This document shows positions 21,715-34,300 of a stretch of 64,000 nucleotides of DNA, one piece after another (positions within the stretch are counted from its first letter, which is position 1; every line of letters begins with the position of its first letter). A program made the position numbers and the translations under genes. The stretch is from positions 872,345-936,344 of the forward strand of contig MU270016.1 in assembly GCA_021432635.1 (NCBI GenBank), written 5' to 3'. The notes beneath the pieces are model-generated. The model searched no databases and was not told the DNA's origin. It saw only the letters and a list, made by a program, of their open reading frames with translations. The stretch comes from Thozetella sp. PMI_491. Its lineage: Eukaryota > Ascomycota > Sordariomycetes > Chaetosphaeriales > Chaetosphaeriaceae.

Positions 21715-22078
21715 TCAGCAGTCATAGCTGAAGGAAGGAATAGTCGAGCCAGAGCCGATGCACTGGCCCGGGCCGGCACCGATCGCGTTGTCAGAGCAGA
21801 AATTGTCGGCGTAGATGGTGACTGAAAATAGTTAGCAGGCTATCTCGAGGTAAGGAGAGAGTAAGAATGTTTTTACAGCTGCATCCAGGGTCTACCGATT
21901 GCACTCTAACGCTGTGAACACCGGCCTCGAGTTGAATGCACTGGCCCCCGTTGTTCGGAACGTCCCATTCGAAGCCGTTGCCGTCACAGGATTGGTCCAA
22001 CGCAACGAACATTTTGCCGTCGGCAACGACAAGGCCAACAAAGCTAGCAAGGGAAAGGATGGCAGCGGTGAACTTCAT
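21715..22078 (-). CDS. Small secreted cysteine-containing protein (effector-like)
   Basis: There are two exons, 22078-21877 and 21821-21715, separated by a 55-nt intron, giving 102 residues. The N-terminus MKFTAAILSLASFVGLVVAD is a strong signal peptide. The mature part has six cysteines (in QSCDGNG, GGQCIQL, DPGCS, NFCSDN, GQCIGSG and the terminal SYDC), consistent with three disulphides, and the C-terminal residue is itself cysteine. Size, signal peptide and cysteine count fit fungal small secreted or effector-like proteins; I do not recognise a named family. A minus-strand TATATAAGG box lies 129 bp upstream. The donor (GTAAAA) is not the strongest, but the splice restores a continuous cysteine-patterned protein, whereas the unspliced frame ends in unrelated sequence. 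Confidence 0.75.
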
Positions 22079-22206
22079 TTTGAATATGAGTAAGTTACGG
22101 AAATTTTATGTTTCAAAGTCTGAATCTCGTGGGAATTCTGGCTTGGAGGATGCTGTTGGGACGGAGAAGGGAGGAAAAGGACGATGGAAAGGGAGAGAGT
22201 TCCTGT

Positions 22207-22215
22207 CCTTATATA
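22207..22215 (-). promoter_or_regulatory. TATA box of the small secreted protein gene
   Basis: Read on the minus strand this is TATATAAGG, about 130 bp upstream of the start codon at 22078. Confidence 0.6.
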
Positions 22216-24100
22216 CTTGAACGAGACCTTTCCGGCGTGTAGATCATTCCTTTAACTAGCTATCGTTACCCTTTGAGAGAGAACGTATAAAGGGTAACCA
22301 AGCCAAGATAGGCAGTTGCCTCTGCTCTGTTTGCCTGTATAGGGCATGTATCTATGTGGTTGCATCCATCCTTCACAACATAAGCTGACAAGTCGCAGTT
22401 CTTCTACGGCTGTACACTCCTCTAGAGGCGTCCTTTTATGGATTGTTCTATTTCTTCTAAGAGAGACCTCATTTACACTGGTTAGTCTTTACTATCTGTA
22501 CGAACAAGGCTACCCAAATTAGATTTCCTCGACGCGGTGGCTAATGAACAGTTAGGGCTGCCTTTGATCCTAAACAAGATTGTTCTCACTATAGTTCTAG
22601 GAATAAAGATTCCAATAGAGATAACCTCATAGAGTCTACCAACAGCCTAGAGTGGTAGTTTGCACTTTTTGCAAATCTTTAAGTTTCATTCATTGCCGCT
22701 TTTCCGGGGTCCGCTTACCGGATGTGGGCAAGTTGCGATTTTCGGCACCCCTTCGATTCTTATTACCTATCTATTACAATCGGGTCCAACACGAGAATTG
22801 GTAAGTGCATTGCATATGTACAACTCAAGGTTTGCCATAATTGGTAGTGGTATACAGACACTCAGCAAGAGGTACGAGTACTGCTTTGTACTTAAGCCTA
22901 ATAATACCCACCCATTAGAGTTCTCAACGTAAACATGATGCTCAGCTGATGTAATATTTCAACAGAGGATTTCCAGATGCGGGGGATTGACCATTCACTA
23001 ACTCTAGGATACTACTCTAATTCTAAGGCTCATTGTTATGTACGAATCAGATTGTAGGACGCCGACATGGGAACTGGAAAGAATTCCTCTTTATAAGAGG
23101 TACGATCGTAAAGGCGGACTTTCGGCATCTTTTATTAACCGAACAGAGTACTTGGAGATGTGGGTGTGTAGCTTGACCTAGGTTTGACGGCGACGGGAGC
23201 TGGTATATTGCGAGGAAGAGGAGCGAGGTATGCATGCGTACGACGGGCGTCATCTACGTAAAGCTTCCGCCGAAACCAAGATGCCGGTTGGGCCATATCA
23301 GCGTGGGTGGCTCGTGACTCACGTTGCGGAGGCGGAGGTATGCCTTGATGCTGGCTTCTCCGGCCGTGCGACCGAGCAATCAGTCTTGTACAACCGGTTG
23401 GCCCCACTCGGTGAGTATCTTTTCCCCGGCCCCGTCCCCCATTCTAAAGGTATGGCAGATGCTGATGGAGGGCGAGCGGCGTGACCGAGGAAGATGGCGG
23501 GCTTTGTACGCCTCTAGGCCCACGCCCCATCGATCTTTTGCTTTGTGATTACTTGGTTCATTTTTGTGCCTATTATGCCGGGTATGTTATCGGCCGCGTG
23601 AGACAATTATCCTCGTTCACTTGTGCTGTACACACTCTACTACTAGGTATAGTAGAGTATATATTAGTCAGGGCTTGGCAATTCTTACTTAGTATATTAG
23701 CTAGAACATCCGGTATCCTAGCTAGATATACATCTATAGCTATATATTTAGCATTTATAGAGAGTAGCATAATGTATCTCTGTAATACCCTACTATAAAG
23801 GTCGCTTAATGTTTGGTCTGTAGAAAATAGCAGCCCCTCGCCAACTATTTTGGGCAGTCCAAGCACCAAGTTTTAGTGTTTTCTGTACTTGGGAAGATCC
23901 TTGCCTATAGAAGAAGTGTTGCCTATCCTAGGGTATTGCCGGAGCCTTTGGTGACCCATCAGAGCTGCTCAAGGCTAGTGAGACGGTCCCAAGACTGGAC
24001 TCAAAAGGGTAGCTGTTAATATATATGAGCCAGATCGTTACTCCTTTCTGTCTCGTACATGACTCCGCCCTAGAGCCTCCCGACATTCACGTTGAGTCTT
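22216..24100. other. Intergenic, no supported gene; AT-rich patch
   Basis: Short frames occur (22660-22932, 23135-23407, 23481-23798) but none shows a domain or convincing splice structure. Between about 23600 and 23800 the sequence becomes AT-rich with many TATA/TAGC words, resembling a decayed repeat fragment. No terminal repeats were found. Confidence 0.45.
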
Positions 24101-25705
24101 TTACGCCCAGAAGAACTGCTCTTGAGCCCAGGTACCATCTGCTGGGAATAGAACAGCGATCTTGGTGTGCTTCCCGACGTGTGGGAAGCCTCGCGGGCTT
24201 CCCGCAAGCCTGACACCCCTCCGTATGGAGGAGCCCCCGATGGCTAGAGGCCCTTCGAATGCAAGCGCCTGAGACGACCAAACATCGGTAGCACTCAGAA
24301 ACCGCAAGTGAAGAAACGCCATCATCTGTGGCACTGTTGCGATAAGCCCTTCTCCGGTCGTGTACCTGGGATTGTATAGGGGTATCTGAAGCGCACTCCG
24401 CCAGCCGCGGCCGGTGGTTGGCCACGGTCCTGCCTGGGTCGATACTCGAGCAATGCATGGCCGAGGAAGGCCGCCGCTCGTCAAACATTTCAACTTCGAA
24501 CCCGCGCGACTGAGCTCGTACTTGCTTGGCCCGGCCTCCTGTCGCAACATGCGGCAGATCTGCTTCGGGACGTCGGTCATCATGGCGACACGATCTAGCT
24601 TTATCAGCTCGTGGCCGTCCGAGAAGGTCGCTTGGAAGAGCGAAACTGAACCTGCGTACTCGTCGCTGTGCGTGATGACTGTGATGTACTCGCTATCTCC
24701 TCCCTTGAACTTGTCGAGACCTAATAGCTCGTTTTCTAGCGCCTGCAGCTGGTCGATCTCTCGAGTCAAGAGCCGGTCAGAATGAGGCGGCTGCATATCA
24801 TCTCCACCGCCAAATACAGACGGCGCAACGCGAATGAGGCGGCCTTCAGAGCTCCGCCACATTCCCAGCCATTGATACGGCGTGAAGGCAGTCTTGAGAA
24901 GAGCAGGCAGGCCCTTGGAGGAAAAGCCCCCACCGTTGCCCATGACCTGTACGTCGACGCCGAGCTCGACATTAGCAAGAAATTTATCGATCGCCTTGCC
25001 GGTTTCGGCAACGAAGCGGCCCTGGGGCCGCAGCGGATACTCGGCGCTGGCCGCGTTCCAACCGGGGAACAGGCGATTTCCAGATGTCTCTCCAGAACCA
25101 ACCCAGTTAGGTTCCGGTGCTGGGGTCTGAAGCACCAGCGAATCTTCAAAGCACAACGACTTCCGGAGGAAGAGTTCAAATCGATTAATCGCCGCGCCCT
25201 GTGCGGCGACTTGATTCGCCTGCTGGATTTCCGTCTTGGCGCCTACTTCGGATTGTTGCTGCAGGGATCCACGAAGGCCGCCAACCACGCTCGCGCACGA
25301 CTTTCCCGCAAAAGTGATCGCGTCCCAGCCCCACTTGACAACCGCATATACAAGATAACAGGGGAAGCAAAGGACAATCCATTTCAGCTTTCTCTGTCGT
25401 CGCGCATGCGCAATGCCCACTGAGATCTGGGCCTGTTCCACCCCGTCGGTATCGATCTGCGCGTTGACCGGTCCTTCTTGCAGCGGGACCTCCGCGCTCC
25501 AAGGATCCACCTCCGGCGGCTCGTCAATCCCTTCATCCTCATCCTCATCGTCTGATTCAAGGACTTTACTTGACGCAAGAAGGTCAAGCAACGCCGAAGC
25601 TTTCGCTGAAGGAGTCGGGCGCTGTTCTAATATTCGTCTCACGCCGAGCGCGACATCTCCTCCCAAACCGGCCTTCTCCGAGACCTCCTGGGCGTCCTGC
25701 TTCAT
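24101..25705 (-). CDS. Uncharacterised single-pass membrane protein
   Basis: This is a 534-residue, intron-free frame; I do not recognise the family. Visible parts are a short helical N-terminus, an acidic stretch around residues 50-70 (ESDDEDEDEGIDEPPEVD), one hydrophobic segment near residues 108-132 (LKWIVLCFPCYLVYAVVKWG) flanked upstream by ARRQRK, and a large C-terminal region of about 390 residues. The latter contains patterned segments such as GKAIDKFLANVELGVDVQVM, YQWLGMWRSSEGRLIRVAPS and EYITVITHSDEYAGSVSLFQ. The basic residues before the hydrophobic segment make its topology uncertain. Base composition is more GC-rich than the surrounding spacers, which supports coding. An antisense frame of 213 codons (24782-25423) is taken as a shadow. 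Confidence 0.65.
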   Translation of the reverse strand: MKQDAQEVSEKAGLGGDVALGVRRILEQRPTPSAKASALLDLLASSKVLESDDEDEDEGIDEPPEVDPWSAEVPLQEGPVNAQIDTDGVEQAQISVGIAHARRQRKLKWIVLCFPCYLVYAVVKWGWDAITFAGKSCASVVGGLRGSLQQQSEVGAKTEIQQANQVAAQGAAINRFELFLRKSLCFEDSLVLQTPAPEPNWVGSGETSGNRLFPGWNAASAEYPLRPQGRFVAETGKAIDKFLANVELGVDVQVMGNGGGFSSKGLPALLKTAFTPYQWLGMWRSSEGRLIRVAPSVFGGGDDMQPPHSDRLLTREIDQLQALENELLGLDKFKGGDSEYITVITHSDEYAGSVSLFQATFSDGHELIKLDRVAMMTDVPKQICRMLRQEAGPSKYELSRAGSKLKCLTSGGLPRPCIARVSTQAGPWPTTGRGWRSALQIPLYNPRYTTGEGLIATVPQMMAFLHLRFLSATDVWSSQALAFEGPLAIGGSSIRRGVRLAGSPRGFPHVGKHTKIAVLFPADGTWAQEQFFWA

Positions 25706-26687
25706 GCTGAGTTGCTTTTGGTTCGCTCAAATTGAGACGATGTTATGTTGTGCGAATGAATGGACAGCAGTCCTAGCCGAAATGCGCAATTATGATGCGA
25801 GCTGGCAGAAGCCAGTCAAGGGCTATAGATTTCGTACACGTGAAATCGATGTAGTTACAAGACAGGCAAGACCCAAAGAACCCTCTCACCGCTTTGTGTG
25901 CACAGACCATGTCGATTCTGCCGGCAGAGTCGATACTAACGCGTTTCGGGGGGACTGGACTGCTAACGCGCAAAAATCTTGTGCTGACAAGTCATGTTAG
26001 GGATCTTGGCCGCCAGAATTTGGAAATTTTTGGGAAAGGGTCTCAGGGTTAGGGTTATTCTAGGTAAACGCAGGAAGTGGCTGCGTTTGGTGGAGTCCTC
26101 TGCCTTGTCCATGAGACCAAGGTAGCTAGTTACATATCCACCTACCTTAGGTAAGTGGCGGAAGCCCTGTGTGAGGTAAGGATGGAATACTAGACTATCG
26201 GCCCACATGGATCTACCTAGCTCTATACGGATCTTTTTGTATAGTACATCTTCCACAAGCATGGGCATCGATCTTATTACACGGTAAACCCAAAAGATTC
26301 GGCTCTTCAACCGCACGAATGTTTCTATTCTACTGAGCCACCCGTTCGTGGCACTACCGATCAGCTGCTATGCCTAGGTTTTTAACTTGACAGAGTGGCC
26401 CGGCGCAGTTTCGCCTGACCAACAATTCTCTCGGAACCCAATGCAACATCATCAGATACTTGTCATGGCAGATTAGATTGCAAGTCACTGCTGTACTAGC
26501 GCTAGTGATGTATTAACCGCAACTACGGCAGTTCTAGCAATCTGCCTACCTATGTAAGGTATATAGCCGCTACAAGCTAACCATATTCCGACTGTTTGTA
26601 CAAACATCCCAAATCACAAATCTCATGATTTCATCGAATAACCCTTCATGTAACTAAGAAAGAGTATCATTGGCGCGCCCTAGTCCT
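25706..26687. other. Intergenic, no gene seen
   Basis: No supported coding sequence. A short telomere-like string (GGGTTAGGGTTA, near 26046) occurs but only as two units. The sequence toward 26687 is AT-rich and probably carries the terminator of the amino-acid transporter. Confidence 0.5.
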
Positions 26688-28704
26688 CTACACCGGCGCC
26701 GCACAGCCGAAGCTGGTGGCAACGCTCTTGCCACTGAATGCACCAATCAAACCCTCGATACTGGAATACATGCCGAGTGCGGTGGTAGCCAGACCACCGA
26801 GGAGGTAGATGATATTCCAGGTATTGAAAAACGGTTTCTTCATATATCCGCGGATGTGTCGCTTAATACCTGAGTCGACGTAGTTGTACGTTTTCGCGAC
26901 GGGATCGAAACGTTCCTCTTCGGTCATGGCGTCCTTCTGGACCCAATACCCGATGGCCAGGAGGGCCGGCAGGGTATACGTGAAGGAAAGAATGAAAAGA
27001 GCGCCGATGAAGCCGGAAATGTATGAGAATTGGGGGATAGCGGCGCCGACAATGAAGGCGATGACCCAGTAGATGGGAATGAAAAAGGCCCACAAGATCT
27101 TGCCGCGGCGGACGGTGAGAGGCGGGAAGTTGAAAAGCTCCTGCAGCAGCTCGATGTACAGGACCTTCATGCCGATGTTTCCGTAGAGAGCCGCGGCGAT
27201 CAAGCCTGTGATCAGGTTGATGATATTGCACGCGGTCTGCCAGTTGTACGGGGACAGGCCCTGCATGACCGGGTTGAACGAGTACTGGCCTTGAAACGAG
27301 TAGATGAAGATACCGAAGAACATGTACACAACGTAAATGAAGGTTTCGGCGATGAGGAGCGACTTCCAAAAATCATGCGGGTGTCGCATTTCGGCCATGA
27401 AGGCTGCAAAGATCATGCAGCCACCATACGAGTAAACGGCCTGGTTCAAGCCATTGAGAGACCCAATAAATCCAGAGCCTCCACTCGCCATGCCGTCAGG
27501 TGGGGTGCCGGCGAATTTGTAAATGGGCCCTTCCGGAATTCCGTACGAGGCTTCGACCGCCTTGAAGTTCGGGGGGTAGTTTACCGCGATACCCATGCTA
27601 ATAAGCCGCAGCATGTGTCAGCAAAGGCTCTCCGCCGCCTACATAAGCAGCCAATGGAATGGAAAGATGTATACCAAATGAATATAATCAAGAGGTTCAA
27701 CCACACAGAAATGTTGGCAATCCACGAGAATCGCTGGAGCGTTCGGATCTGGCCGAGAATAAAACCGGCGCACATGAAGATCACAAGGCACGCGACAAAG
27801 CATATTCCTGCCCCGCCATCGGGGCCTTGTGAGATCTGCGAGATGGACTGGCCATTGCCGAGGATCAAAACCGAAACGAACAGCAGGAGCTGCAGCCCCT
27901 GGGCGAAGTTGATGAGATGGCGAGAGGTAGGTCCGAAGACGCGGAAGAAAAGATCGCCATACCCCCTGAGAGGGTATTTGTCCGAATCGAGGCCGAGGAA
28001 GGCTCTCCACATAATCCATCCGGAGCTTGATGTCTTGGTTAGCCTCTGGGCTGTGCAGAGCGTCTCTCTGTCGCAAGACTGCACTCACTAGTAGGACATG
28101 ATGCCGAACACTGTGAATAGAGCTATACCAGGCCCGTATCCCATTTGTGCGAATGCCCATCTGTGTTGAGTGTAAGCATTTCCAGTACCCTCACGTCTCC
28201 TGTGCAAACCCAGGCTAGTTGGTCTACCTACGGGGTTGAGAATGGTCCAAGAATATCGGTTGTGATGAGGTAGAAAACACCACCCCACCCAGCGGTGCGA
28301 ATGGCGCGGCTCGCCTGCTTCCATTCATCGGGGGCAACGCCGGTGATAATGGCATCATTTTGGGCGGCGCTGTCGGTAGGTGCGTCCTGACCGTTGGTCT
28401 TTTCGACGCCGGCGGGTTGGGTCTTCTCGGACTGGTACTTGTACGTCGAGAAGCGGTCCTTAAGCATGCTCTTTGCCGTCATCGGGCCCTTGTGCTCTAC
28501 ATACTTCGCGTTGTCCGCCTCTTCTTCCGCTCGAGTAATTGCCGCCCAGTACAAGTACTCCTCAAAGGTGATGGACTTGTCGTGCATGTGGGCAGTGTAC
28601 ATGATGTCCAGGCGCGTCGGGGCCGGACCTGATGCGGCGACGGTGCCGACGCGAGCATCGTCGCCCTCGTCGCCGTCAATCATGGGGGCAGTAGGAGACA
28701 CCAT
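26688..28704 (-). CDS. Amino-acid transporter, AAAP (Aa_trans) family
   Basis: Exons are 28704-28232, 28160-28089, 28025-27675 and 27597-26688, giving 601 residues, with all joints in frame. The hydrophilic N-terminus is about 155 residues and includes TFEEYLYWAAITRAEEEADN. The first membrane segments are reached across the exon 1-3 joints: FYLITTDILGPFSTPWAFAQ, GYGPGIALFTVFGIMSYYSG. Eleven or so helices follow, including LQLLLFVSVLILGNGQSISQ, GLNQAVYSYGGCMIFAAFMA and YWVIAFIVGAAIPQFSYISG. The AYSYGG-type segment with an EMRHP motif after it is typical of fungal AAAP permeases related to Neurospora mtr. The likely role is proton-coupled uptake of neutral amino acids at the plasma membrane. 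No partner gene lies beside it. A 353-codon antisense frame (27030-28091) is a shadow. Confidence 0.9.
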
Positions 28705-31313
28705 TGTGCAGATGGATATCGATTTCTTTTTGGACCGATAGCAGGAAGCTGCGAAGATTGGTGTTAAGACAACGGGATAAGGAAATGACGCAGGCCAAGC
28801 AATTCGATCTGGGGACGCTCGTGGTCAAATTCGAGCAGCTACGAACTATGTATGAGAGCAGGGAGTAGGGGGGGCTTTGACAGGCCCAGTGCCTTATCAC
28901 TTGTGTTTTCCGACATGGTTGCTTCGAGGACATGCGGCAGGGTTGCATGTTCCCGAAAACTCATGGGTGGATGGGGAAGGGGGGGTAGATATTTTCGTGT
29001 CTGTTGTGCTACAATGCCAACCAATCCTGCGTTCAGGATAAGTTCATGATCCGAGTGGCATGGCGATCAGACATGCTTTGACAATTCGTACTACCTAGGT
29101 ATATATCATATCCCCTCAGGGTCCATATTTGGCCGACCCCTATCCACAGCAGTATATTCTACAAAAACCGTCGTCCGCGTATGATGTACCTCACAGTTTT
29201 TAATGCAAATTCTTACCATTGCAGATGCACGTCTCAAAGAAGAGAAAATTTTAAAGATCGGCAATGAAGATGAGTCGGGCAGGTAGGATCTACAAGCTAA
29301 AATGGAAATAGTTAGTTGCCGAGGCTGGGCCTGCGGCACTCCGGATGATACTTTTATATTTGCCGAGAAGGTGCTTACCCCTCATGCCTCGTGGCTAGCT
29401 TTTGGCTATCCTCTAGCAAATGGCCCGGCAGTCTGCACGAGACAGGCTTAACAAAGCTATGCCAAGGTGATAAGGTGGCCAATGCCTGCAAACGGACAAA
29501 TGAACTTCCTTCTCCCCCTTTATCGCCTGCCAAGACGAGCCTAGTACTCCGATTGCAACGCTCGCGCAGCTGGCCTCTCCGGGGTTAAAATGAGCGAACC
29601 AAAACCCTTGTGCATTGAGTTGGGGGCGATAAGACCTCCGTTCTCCTGCACGCCTGCGATGGGGGCTGCGAGTACCCTTTGCTCCACTAGGAGTTTGATG
29701 CGAAGCTCTACTTTGTCAGTTTTATCTTCTTCATGTGACTATGCTTATTGATAGTAAGGACTTTTTCATAAGTGCCAAGCTATCCCAAGCTATTAAAGGA
29801 ACTAGCTGGTCCGTGATGACCTCCAACCAATTTAAGGGTGTGCTGATGATCAAATCGGCCAGATTGAAAGTTGGCTTATCCTACCTATAACAAGTAGGTA
29901 TATAAGTTTGAAAACGAGAAGAGGTCTACTTCCATGGGACTACTTAACAGAGTACATCGTAACACCACAAGGCCAGACAGTAACGAACAACTCTTTAGAC
30001 GCAATCTGACAATATACTGCCAAAAGAAACGCAGAGCGCTGACAATTTCTAGGCTATAAGAGCAGTAACAAAACCTAAAACACTCCTACCTAGAATATAG
30101 GGATATAAACCAATGGGACCTAAGTCAATGAGACCTAGGGTAGCAGTATAGAAGTCATGGCTAGAGAAGGTAACCCAGGCCTCCAATAAGGCAAATGACC
30201 TCCTCACTTACAAAGCAGCATTCTTGCTACAGAATCTTAAATGAAGTTGAATATGATTGACTGGCAGTGGGTGCCCATATTAGGGGGTGGGGGAAAGTCG
30301 CTCAGTGTGGTATGAATAGATTATTTCACCGCACCGCCACACCCGACCTCCAGACCACTAAGAAGATATATGGAATTAAGGGGCAAATATATAGTTAATC
30401 TAATCGCTATTGTCTCTCTGTTCCTATTCTTCTGCCACTAAAGTTCTCTGAGGTGTCACTCTAGCGCGATTAGACCGGCAAACCCTTCCCTTAGCACCCT
30501 CGCCGCCTTCTCCTGCCCCCTTTCGATATCTTTTCCCTTACTTGCTCAGCTACAATCCGATCAATGCTAACAAGTCTATATTAACATCTCTCGAAACTAT
30601 CTCCTTCTTTCTAGGCTAAAAAGTCCTTAATTCGGGCCCGCTAGCTCTACGATCAGGCAGTTCAGGGGGGCTAGCTCGGCGTCCTTCCAGCTCATCTCTA
30701 CGGTGAGCTTCCGGAAGATAAGTCTCTATGTTAATAGGTAAAGACATTATTCTTTAACCATTGTATCGACTCGATGCTGAATTAGACAGTCTTTAGCTGA
30801 GTTTTAGCCCATGGGAGTCGTCATCTCTATTTTATCCTATTCCTGACAACCACTGCTAGGAGTATGGCGCTAGTCTTCCTCCTCCTAATAACGTTAGGAC
30901 TTATATAAACTTTGATATATTGTTATGGGCGAAAGTGACGTCCTCTAGAAGTCTTTTAAGCACCTGAAGGGCGGAAAAATAGGTTAAAAGTACTTGGAAG
31001 CATATGCCACCCCCCAAGCAGCCTTAATCGTGGCCTAGTAGGTCCAGTTCACAGTTATAGGAAAGCAATGCCAGGTGAAAAAATGAATCTCGTTCGGTCC
31101 GCCGCAACTCACCACACACAGTGGTTGAGGTTTGGACTAACCACCTGAATTTCCTTTCATCGTGCTAAGCCCCTAGTCTCTCGAACCCCGTAGAAACATG
31201 ATAAATTCACCCATCCTCCTGGACCCTTCCTGCGGCACGGGACGAGATGAGAAATAAGGAATAGGAGTGTGAACAGCCGATGATATTTGATCTAGTTATA
31301 ATTAGGTATGGCG
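28705..31313. other. Long intergenic region, probable decayed repeat DNA
   Basis: This is 2.6 kb with no supported gene. The first few hundred bases are the upstream region of the amino-acid transporter. From about 29900 to 31200 the sequence changes texture: it is rich in CTAGG, TTAGC and CTAAT words without open frames, which suggests an old mutated repeat, but I found no terminal repeats or target duplications. Confidence 0.45.
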
Positions 31314-34300
31314 CTAAACTATAGGGCTGTCTTCCGAGAACCTTAGCAGTAACACACGCCCTGAGAAACAGCCGATTGCTATTTTTTCTCCCAACACAGA
31401 CGATACTGCAGGCCTGAATTCTGTGGGAAGCCATATCAGATCCTGTCCTCGAAATTGAATCCAGATCTTGTCTTCGCATAAACCATACCCTATAGCTCGC
31501 GGCAAACAAATGAGATAGTCAGATGAAATAGTATCTATATCTCCAGGTAAAATGAGAGACTTCAGGTCGATAGCATTGCTATAGCCCTCAAGTGTAGCTA
31601 TGCAATAGCCGGTCGTAGGATCCCAGAGTTTGACGGTCTTGTCGTTGGAACCAGATGCGAGCCGGCCGTCGTTTGTCCACGCAATCGAGCCAACCCAGCC
31701 ACTATGGCCCTCAAGTGTAGCTATACAATGGCCGGTCGTAGGATCCCAGATTTTAATGGTCTTATCGTCGGAACCAGATGCGAGCCGGCCGTCGTTTGAC
31801 CATGCAACCGAGCAAACCCTGCCGCTGTGGCCCTCGAGCGTAACTATACAATAGCCGGTCGTAGGATCCCATATCTTAATGGTCTTATCTTCGGAACCAG
31901 ATGCGAGCCGGCCGTCGTTTGACCATGCAACCAAGCAAACCCAGTCGCTATGGCACTTGAGCGTAACTATACAATGGCCGGTCGTGGGATCCCATATCTT
32001 AATGGTCTTATCGCTGGAACCAGATGCGAGCCAACCGTCGTTTGACCATGCAACCGAGTTAACCCACTTGCTATGGCCCTCGAGGGTAGTTAAGCAAGCA
32101 CTCCATCCATCATCCATTACTGGTTTAGTGATTATCCACCGGGGTCTTTGTTTTTGAAAATGTCTTTGTATTTGACTTTGGGTAGGCGTGAATATAAGAC
32201 ATGATGCATATATTTGAAGCGGGTAGCTCTCGATGACTGCTTTATAGTACTGGATAAATCGACGTCCGTCTCGAACTAGATTGGCGAGTATGGATATATG
32301 CTCCTGCTAGGTTTCAGTCTAGTCCCAAGTACTTGGAAATAATTTTTTTTACCTGTAGTACGCCTTCTAGCTTAATTATGGACAGAACCCCGCTTGAAGT
32401 GCTCCTTAGAAGGCTGAGAGCCTCGAGCCAGTAAAGGTAATTCTCAAGCAGGAACGTCTCGACTAAGCCATTATCATGGAGGTCTTTTGAAACCTTAGTA
32501 TGGCTACAGTCGCATAAGTGGCCAATCCAGTAGATACAAGAGTACCGTATTGGAGCGAGAGGGTCTGGGCTAGGCTGTTTCACTTTATCGATAGGAAAAC
32601 CAGGAGCGTGAAGTTCGTAGATGTCACGTCTTAAATTTTCAGACATAGATTGTAGCGACCGTGAGAAGATAGTATAATGTAGATCCTGTTGCCCAGAAGG
32701 AAGGATATTATTGGGCGTATCTTGAAGCAGAAAGTCTTTGGCCGACTGGTGAACGAAGTAGATTGTCCGTTGGCGGAGCGTTAAGAACGAACCGCAGAGA
32801 CCGATGATTTTCAACAGAGATTCGTCATCAGAGAAATCGTCAGGGAGATTGACAAGACAAGCCAGCTCATTTAATGTGAGGGGCCGGTATACAGTTGAGA
32901 CAATAGCTAGTATGTCTTTACACAGCGTCGCGTCCTCTGACTCGAGAATGTAGGCCATCATGCGCCTGTAGAGGTCACCGAGCTCAGGTGGGAACTTACG
33001 TAGTTTGGAAAGGGTGTTTAGGCGGGATGTTTCAGCGAGAGCCTGACAGACCAGGGCCACCCACAGGAATGTGTCGTTCGCATGAGATAGCAAATAATCG
33101 TGAACATCACAGCGGATCTTATTGTTATATCCTTTTAATTCTGCAAGTTCGTTTACCTTATGGCAGATATATATAGCAACTGCCTCCGAAATGGACTTTG
33201 CGTTAAGTTCAAGAGAAAGAGACACCTTCTGCCGCGCTTTAACGAGACCCTCCTCGATGCTGGGCAAGTTGCGGCTGGAGATGATCCAGTTCACTCTTGG
33301 CAGGTTCGAGTTCTGAGAGATAAAACGAAGGAGTCTGGTCAGGTCTGCAGACTGTTGTGAGCCTGGTTGAGGCAATTGCGGCTGACGGCTCTGTTCATGG
33401 GCAGAGCTCACACTAGTTGTGCCGCACTCATCGAGCGCATCGATGATCAGATAGATGCTTTGTAAGCTAGGGTCCTTTAATATGCTTCTGAGGATCTCTG
33501 TTAAGGCGGCCCATGCATTAATGTCTTCAAACAGCTGTTTCCCGGCCAAAGCGTACTTCTTCCGTATATGTGATATGAAGGTCGGCTGCTGGTCAACCAA
33601 CATGTAAATCAGTCCACGCAATACGGCAACGGCATTGTTAAGACGCGAGTCAGTGGCTTGGCAAAAGAAGTAGGATAACACTGTGCCAGTCTTGGGGTCC
33701 GCCGAATTGGTCGAAGCGCTGAGGTCGTTGATGATCCCACAGAGAAGCATTGTTTTGCCTTTTCCAGGGTCTCCTTTAACCCATAATAGCTGACCATCGC
33801 CACTATAACGCCACTGTTTAAAGGCTTCGTTGTCAAGCACCCAGCGATATGCATCTGCCAGAAGGCCACCTTTTGTTTCCTCGATGCGTTTCTTATCGAG
33901 GCGTGGGTCAGTTATCCGCAAGTCCTTTAGGCACGCTTCGATCTTTGGGTCAGAGACGAGCTTGTTGGTCTTCTTTCGTAGTCGGTTGAACGCTGCTGTT
34001 CTTCCTTCACCATAGTCCAATCGCATTCGAACGTTTAGAATACCGAGCAGGGCGTAAGCCATATCTTCCTCGCGCGTGGTCTGCCGGCGGTCCATCCAGG
34101 AGTATTTCTCATCATCGGAAAAGTTGGGCAGCCGGCCATCTCTCAGCGCACCCACAGGGATGCCTGTCACGTTGCAGATAAGCTGCTCGAGGGAGAGCTT
34201 ATCCCCGAGAAAAGTTCCTTCTTTTGAGAAGAACTGTACTAACGCCGGGGCAAGGAGTTCCTGGAGCGTCCACCCCCGACTGAACCAAAGGCTCTCCGAA

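Noticed and set aside
24782..25423. 213-codon plus-strand frame
   Set aside because: It is antisense to the 534-residue membrane protein; it lacks a plausible start and domain.
26043..26057. Telomere-like GGGTTAGGGTTA
   Set aside because: Only two units; too short to call an interstitial telomere or a fusion point.
27030..28091. 353-codon plus-strand frame
   Set aside because: It is fully antisense to the amino-acid transporter, whose membrane topology and splice sites are convincing.
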